The notes under the pieces were generated by a model. That model saw nothing but the letters and a program-made list of their open reading frames with translations. It did no database searches and was not told the origin of the DNA. Made by a program: the position numbers and the translations under genes. From positions 1 through 64,000 of the forward strand of contig JAGFIQ010000138.1 in NCBI GenBank assembly GCA_024103495.1: a stretch of 64,000 nucleotides of DNA, in the 5' to 3' direction. This document shows, piece after piece, positions 44,959-53,791 of the stretch. Position 1 is the stretch's first letter; every line of letters starts with the position of its first letter. The DNA is from Aridibacter famidurans (GTDB taxonomy: Bacteria; Acidobacteriota; Blastocatellia; Pyrinomonadales; Pyrinomonadaceae).

Positions 44959-45118
44959 AACCGCAAAGGCGCTGAGGCGCGAAGGGGTTTAGGAAAGAAA
45001 AATTCTCATCCGGATACTGAGGTTCGGCGACGAACCGGTTTCACGAACGGGAATTCGGGAGTGCAATAGTGCGGCTCCCACCCTGATCTCCTTCGCGCCT
45101 CTGCGCCTTTGCGGTTAG
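44959..45118. repeat. Fold-back element between convergent M16 genes
   Basis: CTAACCGCAAAGGCGCTGAG (from 44957) is mirrored by CTCTGCGCCTTTGCGGTTAG (45099-45118), nearly perfectly complementary, with GCGCGAAGG/CCTTCGCGC extending the stem. The arms are about 105 bp apart, in the gap between the two stop codons. It could act as a bidirectional terminator. Confidence 0.75.
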
Positions 45119-45128
45119 TAGATATTGA

Positions 45129-47906
45129 TCACGGAAGAACCCGGCCGTCCGCATCAAGCCTCACGATGTCTCCGTAGCCGAGGCTCTTCACGCCGTCGGT
45201 GATCTTCGAAAGGTCGCCGACGATGATCCATATGATCTCGTCCGGCCGTACGTACCTCGCGGCCGCCGAGTTCAGATCGCCCGCCGTCTGGTTTCTCACT
45301 TCGGAAGCGTAGTTCGCCCAGTGGTCAGCCGGAAGTCCGTCGTTGAGAATATCTATCGCCGCGCTTTCCAGCGATCCGAGCGTTTCGAAGCGTCCCGGAA
45401 GCCTGAGCGACATGTTCCGCATGATGCTCTCGTACTCCTCGCCCGCGAGCGGCCTTTCGCCGGCAACGCCCTTGATCTCTTTCCAGACCTCCGTCATCGA
45501 TTCCTTTGTCTTGTCGGTCTGGACCGGAGCGATGACGATGAACGGTCTCTGGCCCCGCGCGCTCGCCAAAAATCCGGAAGATCCGTAGCTCCAGTGCTTG
45601 TCGAGCCTTAGGTTTCGGTTCAGCCGGGAAGTCGACATCCCGCCGAAGTTCCTCATCACGGTCTCGATCGCGATCTCGTCCGACTGCCCCGCCGGTTCCG
45701 AAACGTGCGCCGCGACTATCGTCGACTGAGGCGCGCCGGGCTTGTCGATCAGATAGACCTTTCCGCCTTTCGTCGCGCCGACCGTGCCTATGTTCTTCGA
45801 AGGCACCCGAGCGGTCTTCCAGTCCTTGAACGCGGTTGCCGCGATCGCGCGGACCTCTTCGAGCGTCGTGTCGCCCGTCACGACGAGCGTCGCGTTGTTC
45901 GGTCTGAACCAGTCGGAATGCCACTTGATCAGATCGTTCCTGGTGAGCGATCCGACTGTGCTCTCGAATCCGGAACCGCTGAATGGCCTGCCGTACGAAT
46001 GGTCCTTTCCGAAAAGAAGCTGAGGAAGAACGCGGAGCGCCGCTCCGTTCGGCTGTGCTTTTTCCTGCGCGATGCCCGCGACGGCACGCTGTTTCTGTAC
46101 GTTGAACTGCTCATCCGGGAACGAAGGATTGACGATGACGTCGGCGAAGATCTCCATCGCCTTTCCAAAATTCTGCTTCGTGCTGCGGAGCCTCACGAAT
46201 GACTGGTCGAGTCCCGAATTCGTCGATACGCTCGATCCGAGCATGTCCAGCTGGTTCACGATGTCGAAGGCCGATCTCGTCGCCGTCCCTTCGTCCATAA
46301 GGTCCGAGGCAAGCGAGGCCGCTCCCGCCTTGTTGGCGGAATCGGCGGCAAATCCGGCATCAACGACCATAGCCGCGTTCACGATAGGGACCGAATGCCT
46401 CTCGAGAAGCATTATTTTCAGGCCATTTGCCAGCGTCGCGGTCTTGATCTCGGGGAATGCGACCTCGGGAGCTGCGCCTATATTGGGGAGGATCGAACGG
46501 TCGACACCGCTTTCTTTCGGCGCCAATTCCGGGAACGGGCGCACGACCATCGTGTAATGGTGCTGGGTAAGCCAATTCGAGGCGGAGCTCTTTACATCCG
46601 CCGGCGTCGCGTTCGCATAGTTCTCAAGTTTGTCGAGATAACGAGTCGTATCTCCTTCGCCGTAGGTCGCCGCCTCGGCAAGCACGTCGGAACGGCCTCC
46701 GAAGCCCCCGAGCCTCTCGATCCCTCGAAGGAAACCTGCGAGATTGCGGTTCTGGCTGCGCGTAACCTCCTCAGCGGTCGGCCCGTTCTTCACGAGCTCC
46801 CCGATCACGGAGTCCATCTCCTTTTCCGCCTCTTCGACCGAGGCGCCGGGTTTGAGGGTCACCGTAACGAGGAAAAGCCCCGCCAACTCCCTTGAGAGCA
46901 ATCCTGCCGAAACACCTGTCGCGAGGCCTTTTTCGTAAACCAGCCGCTTGTCGAGCCGCGCGCTCTTCGATCCCGAAAGCACGTCGCCGAAGAGCTGCAA
47001 TCGCTCGGTTTCCTCGCTCGCCCACTCGGGAGCGTGGTAGACGCGGTAGATCCTCGCCTGCGGGGCGCGGTCGAACATCTCGTCACGCATATCCCTCTCG
47101 AATTTCGGAATCCAGGTCTTCGCGCGGGAAAGCGGCGGACCGGGCTTTATTCCGCCAAAGTACTTGGTGACGAGCTCGAGGGCGCGTTCGGGAGTGATGT
47201 CGCCGGCCAGCGAAAGGACGGCGTTGTTCGGGCCGTAGTAGGTTTCGTACCACTCTTTCACATCGTCAAGAGTGGCGGCATTTAGATCGTCCATCGAGCC
47301 GATCGTGGACCACGAGTAAGGATGAGAGTAAGGGTAAACCTTCTCCGTTATCTCGCTGAACACGCGGCCGTACGGACGGTTCTCGCCTTGTCGTTTCTCG
47401 TTCTTGACCACGCCGCGCTCACGCTCGAGCATTTCCTTCGAGATGTATCCGCCGAGGAAACCCATGCGATCGGCCTCGAGGTAAAGCGTGCGCTCGAGCG
47501 CCGAAACCGGAACGTCCTCAAAGAAGTTCGTGCGGTCGGTGTTCGTGGTCCCGTTTCGGTTGTTGGCGCCGAGGTCGTCCATCGCCTCGCGGAATCCGTG
47601 CGGATAGTTTTCCGAGCCGTTGAAGAAGAAGTGCTCGAACATATGCGCGAACCCGGTCTTGCCTCGCTTTTCATTTCGGGAGCCGACGTGGTACCAGACG
47701 TTTACGCCGACGATCGGAACGCTGTGGTCCGTGTGGACGATCAACGTCAGTCCGTTGTCGAGCACGAACTTCTTGTGCTTGATCTCGTAGGCCGAGCGGT
47801 CGAACGCGGGCGATTTCGGGAACTCGCGGGTGGAAGTGTCCGGCATCTGCGCCACTGCCTGGAACGCGAAAGAAAGTACGATCAAAAGAGAAATGACGGC
47901 TCTCAT
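45129..47906 (-). CDS. Secreted M16-family zinc metallopeptidase (paralogue)
   Basis: A 925-residue protein with a signal peptide (MRAVISLLIVLSFAFQAVA). The zinc motif is HMFEH in GKTGFAHMFEHFFFNG, and the third ligand lies in VVKNEKRQGENRPYG. The layout is the same as in the convergent gene: two M16 halves, the second with no zinc site but with the conserved RxLxxxxRLDKHWSYG-like segment (here NRNLRLDKHWSYG). The two are probably an old duplication, given the same length and similar motifs. No partner or operon gene is adjacent. Confidence 0.92.
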   Translation of the reverse strand: MRAVISLLIVLSFAFQAVAQMPDTSTREFPKSPAFDRSAYEIKHKKFVLDNGLTLIVHTDHSVPIVGVNVWYHVGSRNEKRGKTGFAHMFEHFFFNGSENYPHGFREAMDDLGANNRNGTTNTDRTNFFEDVPVSALERTLYLEADRMGFLGGYISKEMLERERGVVKNEKRQGENRPYGRVFSEITEKVYPYSHPYSWSTIGSMDDLNAATLDDVKEWYETYYGPNNAVLSLAGDITPERALELVTKYFGGIKPGPPLSRAKTWIPKFERDMRDEMFDRAPQARIYRVYHAPEWASEETERLQLFGDVLSGSKSARLDKRLVYEKGLATGVSAGLLSRELAGLFLVTVTLKPGASVEEAEKEMDSVIGELVKNGPTAEEVTRSQNRNLAGFLRGIERLGGFGGRSDVLAEAATYGEGDTTRYLDKLENYANATPADVKSSASNWLTQHHYTMVVRPFPELAPKESGVDRSILPNIGAAPEVAFPEIKTATLANGLKIMLLERHSVPIVNAAMVVDAGFAADSANKAGAASLASDLMDEGTATRSAFDIVNQLDMLGSSVSTNSGLDQSFVRLRSTKQNFGKAMEIFADVIVNPSFPDEQFNVQKQRAVAGIAQEKAQPNGAALRVLPQLLFGKDHSYGRPFSGSGFESTVGSLTRNDLIKWHSDWFRPNNATLVVTGDTTLEEVRAIAATAFKDWKTARVPSKNIGTVGATKGGKVYLIDKPGAPQSTIVAAHVSEPAGQSDEIAIETVMRNFGGMSTSRLNRNLRLDKHWSYGSSGFLASARGQRPFIVIAPVQTDKTKESMTEVWKEIKGVAGERPLAGEEYESIMRNMSLRLPGRFETLGSLESAAIDILNDGLPADHWANYASEVRNQTAGDLNSAAARYVRPDEIIWIIVGDLSKITDGVKSLGYGDIVRLDADGRVLP

Positions 47907-48090
47907 CTGTTTACCTCGGTCTGGATTGTCGAAATTGTTGCCGGGTCATCCGGCGGCAAGGTGATTTGCGTTGAACTACGGTTTTTTTGGAGGAATGGTT
48001 TCAGGGGAGATGGGCCCCGATGTGAATTCTTGCGGCTCCGCCGCCGTGATGTGCGGAAAGGCTTTGCCTTTCCGGCGCGGCGTCCCCCCC

Positions 48091-48640
48091 CGTTTAGAGC
48101 AGCGCTCCGCGCTGCATTAGTCGTGCGAAGCACGGCTCAAACTGCGATCAACCGGAACCGTCTCGAGCAGCGCTCTGCCCTGCGTTCTTCAACTCCGTTA
48201 GGAGCGCAATGTCTGTAGCAAAGGGAGCCCAAGAGTGTCCCGCGGCTCCGTAGGAGTCGGATGCTCACTTCAGGTTCAGCCCCTGACGGGGCTGCGAGCA
48301 TTTTTCGTGTTCATTTCTACAGACATCGGGCTCCTAGCGGAGCCGGGGAATTCTTCTTTGCCTTACAGATCATACAGCGCGAAGCGCTGCTCTAAACGAA
48401 TGTGCGATAAGCTTCAGCTTGTCGCGGGCGGCCCGAACGGCCGACGGAGCTCCGCGCTTTCGCGCGGCGCAAACTGAAGTTCGCGGTACCTCGGCAGCGC
48501 GAAGCGCCGCTCTAAACGGATGTGCGACAAGCTTCAGCTAGTCGCGGGCGGCCCGAACGGCCGACGGAGCTCCGCGCTTTCGCGCGGCGCAAACTGAAGT
48601 TCGCGGTACCTCGGCAACGCGAAGCGCCGCTCTAAACGGA
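48091..48640. repeat. Dense field of REP-like palindromes with a 120-bp tandem duplication
   Basis: Copies of the CTCTAAACGG/GCGAAGCGCTGC family lie at 48091-48145, 48374-48400, 48493-48520 and 48613-48640. The second family (CTCCGTTAGGAGC with ATGTCTGTAG) is at 48192-48220, and inverted at 48317-48346. Two 120-bp units starting at 48401 and 48521 (TGTGCGATAAGCTTCAGCTT) are almost identical. Within each, GGCGGCCCGAACGGCCG and GCTCCGCGCTTTCGCGCGGC form stems. No gene is supported in 47907-48815. Confidence 0.8.
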
Positions 48641-48815
48641 ATACCCGGCAAAGCCGACTCACGCCCGTGACGGGCATCACGGAATGCCCTTTCCGAGTCG
48701 GATACAATCTCCCGCAGATCCCCGCAAAGGTTGACAAGTAAGGGCAGTTCCATTTTTACTACGGGGGACTCACCTAACTTTCAGTCATAATTCAAGCCGA
48801 TCCGGAAAGACCGAT

Positions 48816-49949
48816 ATGCAAATTGGTGTTCCCAGAGAACTGGACCCGAACGAGAAAAGAGTCGCCCTGGTGCCAGACGATGTGAAGAAGCTCGTCAGGA
48901 TGGGGGCGGAAGTATGTGTCGAGAAAGGAGCCGGATCCCGCGCGGGATTCGGCAACGATCTCTACTCCGAGGCCGGAGCCGAGGTCACGGACGACCGCAC
49001 GAGGATCCTCTCGGGGACCGATGTCGTGCTGCGCGTCCGCAAGCCCCCAACGGATGAGATCCAGAAGCTTCGCAAAGGCGTCGTCCACATTAGCTTCCTC
49101 GATCCCTTCAATGAAAAAGAGCTGATCGGATCGCTGAGTGACCACGGCGTGACAGCGATCTCGATGGAGATGATCCCGCGTACGACGCTCGCCCAGAAGA
49201 TGGACGCGCTCAGCTCGCAGGCCAACCTCGCGGGTTACGTGATGGTCATCCTCGCCTGTTCGAAGCTTCCGACGATCCTGCCGATGATGATGACGCCCGC
49301 CGGGACTTTGAAACCGGCGACGGTCTTTGTGATCGGCGCCGGCGTCGCCGGGCTTCAGGCGATCGCCACCGCAAGGAGGCTCGGGGCGAGGGTCGTTGCA
49401 TTCGACACGCGCGCCGTAGTGGCGGAGCAGGTCGAGTCCCTCGGAGCGAAATTCCTCGAGATCGACCTCGGCGAGACCGGCCAGACAAAGGACGGTTACG
49501 CGGTCGAGCTCACACCCGAACAGATCAACAAACAGCGCGAGGGCCAGAAGAAGCAGATCGCCGATTCGGACGTCGTGATCACGACCGCGCAGGTCTTCGG
49601 GCGCAAGCCGCCTGTGATCGTGACCGCCGACATGGTCAGGGAAATGAAGCCGGGAAGCGTGATCGTAGATATGGCCGCCGAAAGCGGCGGGAATGTCGAG
49701 GGGTCGGTCGCCGGAGAGACAGTCGAGGTCGGCGGTGTGACGATCATCGGCGACGGCAACTGGACCAAGATCGTCGCGAAGGACGCCAGCGTGATGTACT
49801 CGGCGAACCTCAGGAATCTGATAGACGACCTGTGGGACGAAGAGAAAAAGGACATCGTGCTCGATTTCGAAAACGAGATCGTAAGAGGCTGCGTCATCAC
49901 GGACGGCGGCGAGATCGTGAACGAAACCGTGAAGAAGCTCTCGAGTTAA
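48816..49949 (+). CDS. pntAA: NAD(P) transhydrogenase alpha subunit, part 1 (NAD-binding)
   Basis: The NAD(H)-binding domain I subunit of proton-pumping transhydrogenase. It begins QIGVPRELDPNEKRVALVPD (the alanine-dehydrogenase/PNT N-domain) and has the Rossmann motif VIGAGVAGLQAIATARRLGA followed by FDTRAVVAEQVESLGAKF. Its 377 residues end before any membrane segment, so the alpha chain is split as in the Rhodospirillum rubrum three-subunit type. It is followed after 34 bases by the small membrane subunit and then by pntB. The enzyme supplies NADPH at the expense of the proton gradient. Confidence 0.94.
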   Translation: MQIGVPRELDPNEKRVALVPDDVKKLVRMGAEVCVEKGAGSRAGFGNDLYSEAGAEVTDDRTRILSGTDVVLRVRKPPTDEIQKLRKGVVHISFLDPFNEKELIGSLSDHGVTAISMEMIPRTTLAQKMDALSSQANLAGYVMVILACSKLPTILPMMMTPAGTLKPATVFVIGAGVAGLQAIATARRLGARVVAFDTRAVVAEQVESLGAKFLEIDLGETGQTKDGYAVELTPEQINKQREGQKKQIADSDVVITTAQVFGRKPPVIVTADMVREMKPGSVIVDMAAESGGNVEGSVAGETVEVGGVTIIGDGNWTKIVAKDASVMYSANLRNLIDDLWDEEKKDIVLDFENEIVRGCVITDGGEIVNETVKKLSS

Positions 49950-49983
49950 CCCGCATTCAGAAGGTCATTCCAACCAAAACGCT

Positions 49984-50277
49984 ATGGAAATAGTTTTTCT
50001 CGCATTCATCCTGATCCTCTCGATCTTCCTTGGATTCGAGCTGATCAACAAGGTGCCGGCGACGCTCCACACGCCGCTCATGTCAGGGTCGAACGCCATT
50101 TCGGGCATCACCCTCATCGGCGCGATCGTTTCCTCAGGATCGGAACACGAGTTCATCGCGACGGTTCTGGGGACTGCGGCGGTCGCGTTTGCTTCGATCA
50201 ACGTGGTCGGCGGTTACCTGGTCACGGACCGCATGCTCGGGATGTTCAAGAAGAAGAAGTTGGAGGGGAATAAATGA
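49984..50277 (+). CDS. pntAB: NAD(P) transhydrogenase alpha subunit, part 2 (membrane)
   Basis: A 97-residue membrane protein with three hydrophobic segments (about 2-18, 34-52 and 58-80) and the conserved TPLMSGSNAISGI between the first two. This is the membrane part (domain II) that in larger alpha subunits is fused to the NAD-binding part. Its stop overlaps the pntB start by four bases (ATGA), showing coupling. Confidence 0.93.
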   Translation: MEIVFLAFILILSIFLGFELINKVPATLHTPLMSGSNAISGITLIGAIVSSGSEHEFIATVLGTAAVAFASINVVGGYLVTDRMLGMFKKKKLEGNK

Positions 50278-51635
50278 GCGCGGCAATATTGATCAACCTC
50301 GCGTACATCGCCTCCGCGATCCTCTTCATTTTCGGCCTGAAGCAGCTCAGCTCGCCTGAGACCGCGAGGCGCGGGAACGTGATCTCGTCGGTCGGAATGC
50401 TGATCGCCGTTGTGGTGACACTACTGAACCAGGGAATCGTCGATTACAAATGGATCGCCGTCGGCGTCGTGGCGGGTTCGATCGTCGGGATTTTCGCGGC
50501 ACGGACCGTAGCGATGACGGCGATGCCCGAGATGGTCGCTCTGTTCAACGGCTTCGGCGGACTCGCCAGCCTCCTGGTCGGCTGGGCGGCGCTTTACGAT
50601 GGCACGACGACGGCTTTTATAGCGGTGACCATCTTCCTGTCGATCCTTATCGGCGGCGTGACCTTTACGGGAAGCCTTATCGCGTGGGGCAAACTTTCGG
50701 AGAAGATGAACAGCCGTCCGATGCTGTTCTCGGGTCAGCAAATAGTTAACAGCCTCTTGATGCTGGCGATCGTGGCGTGCGGGGTACTGTTTGCGATGGA
50801 CCCGACGAACGTGACGTGGCTGTACGTGCTGATCGGGCTGTCGTTCGTTTTCGGGGTGATGTTCGTGATCCCGATCGGCGGCGGCGACATGCCGGTCGTG
50901 ATCTCGCTTTTGAACAGCTATTCGGGACTCGCGGCCTGTGCGGCCGGATTCGCGATCAACAACCTTTTGTTGATCGTCGCCGGCTCGCTGGTCGGCGCCA
51001 GCGGTATCATTCTGACACAGATAATGTGCAAGGCTATGAACCGTTCGCTGAGTAATGTGCTGTTCAGCGGGTTCGGATCGCCCAAGACCAGCAGCCAGCA
51101 GGTTGAGGGCACGGTCAAGCCTATCGTGCCCGAAGACGCGTATTACATTCTCGAGGCGGCCTCCAGCGTCCTGATCGTCCCGGGCTACGGTATGGCGGTC
51201 GCGCAGGCTCAGCACGTCGTGAAGGAGCTGCAGGAGCTGCTCGAGAAGAACGGTTGCGAGGTTATCTACGGCGTGCATCCTGTCGCGGGCCGAATGCCGG
51301 GCCATATGAACGTTTTGCTCGCCGAGGCGGACGTGTCTTACGACGTTTTGCAGGAAATGGACCAGGTGAACCCGAGGATCGACAATTTCGACGTCTCGAT
51401 CGTGATCGGCGCCAACGACGTGGTCAATCCGGCGGCGAGGGAGGACGAGGGAAGTCCGCTCTATGGAATGCCGATCATCAACGTGGACAAGTCGAAGACT
51501 GTGTTCGTGCTGAAACGCTCGATGGCGTCGGGCTTCGCGGGCGTGGAGAATCCTCTGTTCTTCAAGGACAACACGCGGATGCTGTTTGGCGACGCGAAGG
51601 AATCGATCAGCGCGCTGGTGAGGGAATTCGGGTAG
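50274..51635 (+). CDS. pntB: NAD(P) transhydrogenase beta subunit
   Basis: A 453-residue beta subunit with about nine membrane helices in the N-terminal 250 residues and the NADP(H)-binding domain III at the C-terminus. The conserved loop MPVVISLLNSYSGLAACAAGF lies between helices, and domain III shows VPGYGMAVAQAQH, VHPVAGRMPGHMNVLLAEA and VIGANDVVNPAAREDEGSP. All are intact. It completes pntAA-pntAB-pntB, the only clear electron-transfer unit in the window. The gene is followed at once by an array of fold-back repeats. Confidence 0.95.
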   Translation: MSAAILINLAYIASAILFIFGLKQLSSPETARRGNVISSVGMLIAVVVTLLNQGIVDYKWIAVGVVAGSIVGIFAARTVAMTAMPEMVALFNGFGGLASLLVGWAALYDGTTTAFIAVTIFLSILIGGVTFTGSLIAWGKLSEKMNSRPMLFSGQQIVNSLLMLAIVACGVLFAMDPTNVTWLYVLIGLSFVFGVMFVIPIGGGDMPVVISLLNSYSGLAACAAGFAINNLLLIVAGSLVGASGIILTQIMCKAMNRSLSNVLFSGFGSPKTSSQQVEGTVKPIVPEDAYYILEAASSVLIVPGYGMAVAQAQHVVKELQELLEKNGCEVIYGVHPVAGRMPGHMNVLLAEADVSYDVLQEMDQVNPRIDNFDVSIVIGANDVVNPAAREDEGSPLYGMPIINVDKSKTVFVLKRSMASGFAGVENPLFFKDNTRMLFGDAKESISALVREFG

Positions 51636-51643
51636 GGGATAGC

Positions 51644-52065
51644 CACGAATTACACGAATTGCACGAAAAGTTAGCCACGGATTACACGGATTTCACGGAT
51701 GGGGCACGGAGAGAAGTTCTTCGTGCCCCTTCGTGCTGTTTCGTGGTTTGGAATCGCTGGAGGCTCGCCACGAATTACACGAATTTCACGAAGGTAACTG
51801 GCCGCGGATTACACGGATCTCACGGATGGGGCAGGGAGAGAAGATCTTCGTGCCCCTTCGTGCTGTTTCGTGGTTTGGAATCGACAGAAGCCTGGCCAGA
51901 ATTTCACGAATTTCGCGAAAGAGAGAGCCACAAATTTCACGAATTACACGAATCAGGGATCTAAACAAACAAACGCTCCAGATCCGTGAAATCTGTGTAA
52001 TCCGTGGCCCACTTTAGTTGGTGTAATTCGTGAAATTCGTGGCCCCTTCTTTCGTGATCTTCGTA
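51644..52065. repeat. Array of CACGAATTACACGAATTTCACGAA-type repeats
   Basis: Words of 8-9 bases (ACACGAATT, TTCACGAA, TTACACGGA, TTTCACGGAT) are repeated in ordered sets. A unit containing GGATTACACGGAT then GGGGCA(C/G)GGAGAGAAG and CTGTTTCGTGGTTTGGAATCG appears twice, 129 bp apart (about 51678-51757 and 51807-51886). Toward the end (51987-52055) the words occur in complement (CCGTGAAATCTGTGTAATCC, GTAATTCGTGAAATTCGTGG). Another copy (TAATTAGTGAAATTCGTGG) is at 52127-52145. No gene is seen from 51636 to the tRNA. Confidence 0.8.
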
Positions 52066-52082
52066 GCGGAGCTTTTTCCCAA

Positions 52083-52116
52083 CAAAAAGAAAACGGGCGC
52101 CTGTCAGTCGGCGCCC
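52083..52116 (-). terminator. Rho-independent terminator of tRNA-Pro
   Basis: On the minus strand GGGCGCC (52110-52116) pairs with GGCGCCC (52095-52101) around an 8-nt loop and is followed by GTTTTCTTTTTG. It lies about 60 bp beyond the tRNA 3' end. Confidence 0.8.
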
Positions 52117-52175
52117 ATCATTCGTGTAATTAGTGAAATTCGTGGCCTCTTCCTGGTCCAGGGCCTTGGAGATTG

Positions 52176-52252
52176 TGGTCGGGGTGAGAGGATTTGAACC
52201 TCCGGCCTCACCGTCCCGAACGGTGCGCGCTACCAGGCTGCGCTACACCCCG
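52176..52252 (-). tRNA. tRNA-Pro (anticodon CGG)
   Basis: On the minus strand the 77-nt sequence begins CGGGGTGTAGCGCAGCCTGG and folds into a cloverleaf: acceptor CGGGGTG/CACCCCG, D arm GCGCAGCCTGGTAGCGC, anticodon loop TTCGGGA giving CGG, T arm with GGTTCAAATCC. The CCA end is encoded. It reads proline CCG codons. A terminator follows. Confidence 0.97.
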
Positions 52253-52387
52253 ACAAGCAAACTAAAAGTTTACGCTCCGGCCATCGATGAGTCAAACGAC
52301 GTTCAATTGTCATCGGTCAGTGATCAACGATCAATGAAACAGGAAATGAAACTTCCCGGATCAATCTCATTGATCGATGACAATTGA

Positions 52388-53095
52388 TCATTGGGCATTG
52401 GGCGCGACTGTTTCCGGCTCTTCATGCTTCGAAGACCTGTGTTTCAGGTACTCGATCAGAGGCGGAAGCAGGGAAAGGAACACGACCACGATCACGACCT
52501 TCTCGATGTGGTCCTGCAGCCTGATCCCAAGCGCCTGTTCGACGAGGCTCCCAAGGAAGTATCCCGCGAGCACCATCGAGAAGATCCAGAGCACGCCACC
52601 TAGAACGCTGTAGAACACAAATGTCCTGTAAGGAAATCCCGAGGCGCCGATCACGATTGGAGCGAACGTCCTTACGATCGGGACGAAACGGGCAAGAATG
52701 ATCGTCTTCGCGCCGTACTTCTCGAAAAAGTGGTTTGCCTTTGCGACCCGGCTCGGTTTGAAGAGGAACGAATCCTCGCGCTTGAACAGGCTTTTGCCCA
52801 TCACGCGTCCGGTCCAGTATCCGGTGTTGTCGCCGATGATCGATCCGGCGAGAAATGCCGGAAGGACATAAAGGATGTAGAGCTTGTCCGGAAGGGTCTT
52901 CGCCATAAGGCCGGTTACGACCAGAAGCGAATCGCCCGGCAGGAAGAACCCGACCGCGAGCCCGGTCTCGGCGAAGACTATGAAGAACAGCCCGAAATAG
53001 ACGTAAACGCCGAGAAGATCAAGCAGCCAGTTGATCAGCTTGTCGGGCTTTATGAAATCGAGAAACTGATATAAGAGATCGATTAACGCTTCCAT
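52388..53095 (-). CDS. DedA-family membrane protein
   Basis: A 235-residue inner-membrane protein with several hydrophobic helices and a re-entrant loop pattern. The DedA signatures are FFLPGDSLLVVTG near residue 55, GDNTGYWTGR (about 88-97), and ARFVPIVRTFAPIVIGAS, which holds the conserved Arg and Pro. DedA proteins are proposed lipid scramblases or transporters, and some recycle undecaprenyl phosphate; the exact cargo here is unknown. It sits 27 bases downstream of the pcm stop, so it may be in the surE-pcm transcript. Confidence 0.9.
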   Translation of the reverse strand: MEALIDLLYQFLDFIKPDKLINWLLDLLGVYVYFGLFFIVFAETGLAVGFFLPGDSLLVVTGLMAKTLPDKLYILYVLPAFLAGSIIGDNTGYWTGRVMGKSLFKREDSFLFKPSRVAKANHFFEKYGAKTIILARFVPIVRTFAPIVIGASGFPYRTFVFYSVLGGVLWIFSMVLAGYFLGSLVEQALGIRLQDHIEKVVIVVVFLSLLPPLIEYLKHRSSKHEEPETVAPNAQ

Positions 53096-53122
53096 CGAAT
53101 TCGACTCCCTCCGAAGAGGGAA

Positions 53123-53791
53123 CTACTCCTCCCAACCGTGATCGCCTATCAAAGGCACGAACGTGCACGCGCCGAACGACTCGCGCTCGAAGCCCTTTTC
53201 CGTTTTCCTGATCCGCAAGAGCTCCTGTTTTCCCTTTTCATCGCCGACCGGGATGACCAAGATGCCTCCTTCTGCGAGCTGCGCAAGAAGCGGCTCCGGC
53301 GCTACCGGGCTTCCCGCGGTAACAATGATCCTGTCATAAGGCGAATACGCCTCCCATCCCTTTGTGCCGTCGCCGGCTTTCACCGTGACGTTCCTGTATC
53401 CCGCGAGCCTTTCTTCCGCCGTTTTCGCCAGATCGGGCACGCGTTCGATCGAGTAGATCTTGTCACCGAGCTCCGCGAGGATCGCGGTCTGGTAGCCCGT
53501 GCCCGTCCCGATCTCCAGTATCTTGCTCCGTTCGCGAATTTCGAGCAATTCGGTCATTCTTGCCACGATGAGCGGCTGCGATATGGTCTGCTTTCCGGAG
53601 ATCGGAAGCGCGTTGTTGCGGTATGCCTGGAATCTGAATGCCCCGGGAACGAAAAGGTGGCGGGGGACGGATCCCATCGCCTCAAGGACCCGTTCGTCGG
53701 CAATGCCGAAGTCGTCGCGGAGGATGCTGACCATCCTCTCGCGGGCCATCGAGTACTCGTCGCTGCCCCTGGCTCCGGCGGATGCGGTCAT
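53123..53791 (-). CDS. pcm: Protein-L-isoaspartate O-methyltransferase
   Basis: Pcm methylates abnormal L-isoaspartyl residues in damaged proteins with S-adenosylmethionine, starting their repair. The 222-residue product has SVPRHLFVP, the substrate-side motif ISGKQTISQPLIVARM, SAM motif I ILEIGTGTGYQTAILAEL and YSPYDRIIVTAGSP. The start was set at the ATG at 53791, whose A is shared with the surE stop (TGATG), giving tight coupling. The frame is open much further upstream, but that part lies over surE in another frame and is not coding. The surE-pcm order is common in bacteria. Confidence 0.94.
   Translation of the reverse strand: MTASAGARGSDEYSMARERMVSILRDDFGIADERVLEAMGSVPRHLFVPGAFRFQAYRNNALPISGKQTISQPLIVARMTELLEIRERSKILEIGTGTGYQTAILAELGDKIYSIERVPDLAKTAEERLAGYRNVTVKAGDGTKGWEAYSPYDRIIVTAGSPVAPEPLLAQLAEGGILVIPVGDEKGKQELLRIRKTEKGFERESFGACTFVPLIGDHGWEE

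Noticed and set aside
51644..52065. Possible CRISPR or coding region
   Set aside because: The word lengths vary, there are no unique spacers of constant size, and open frames here are low complexity.
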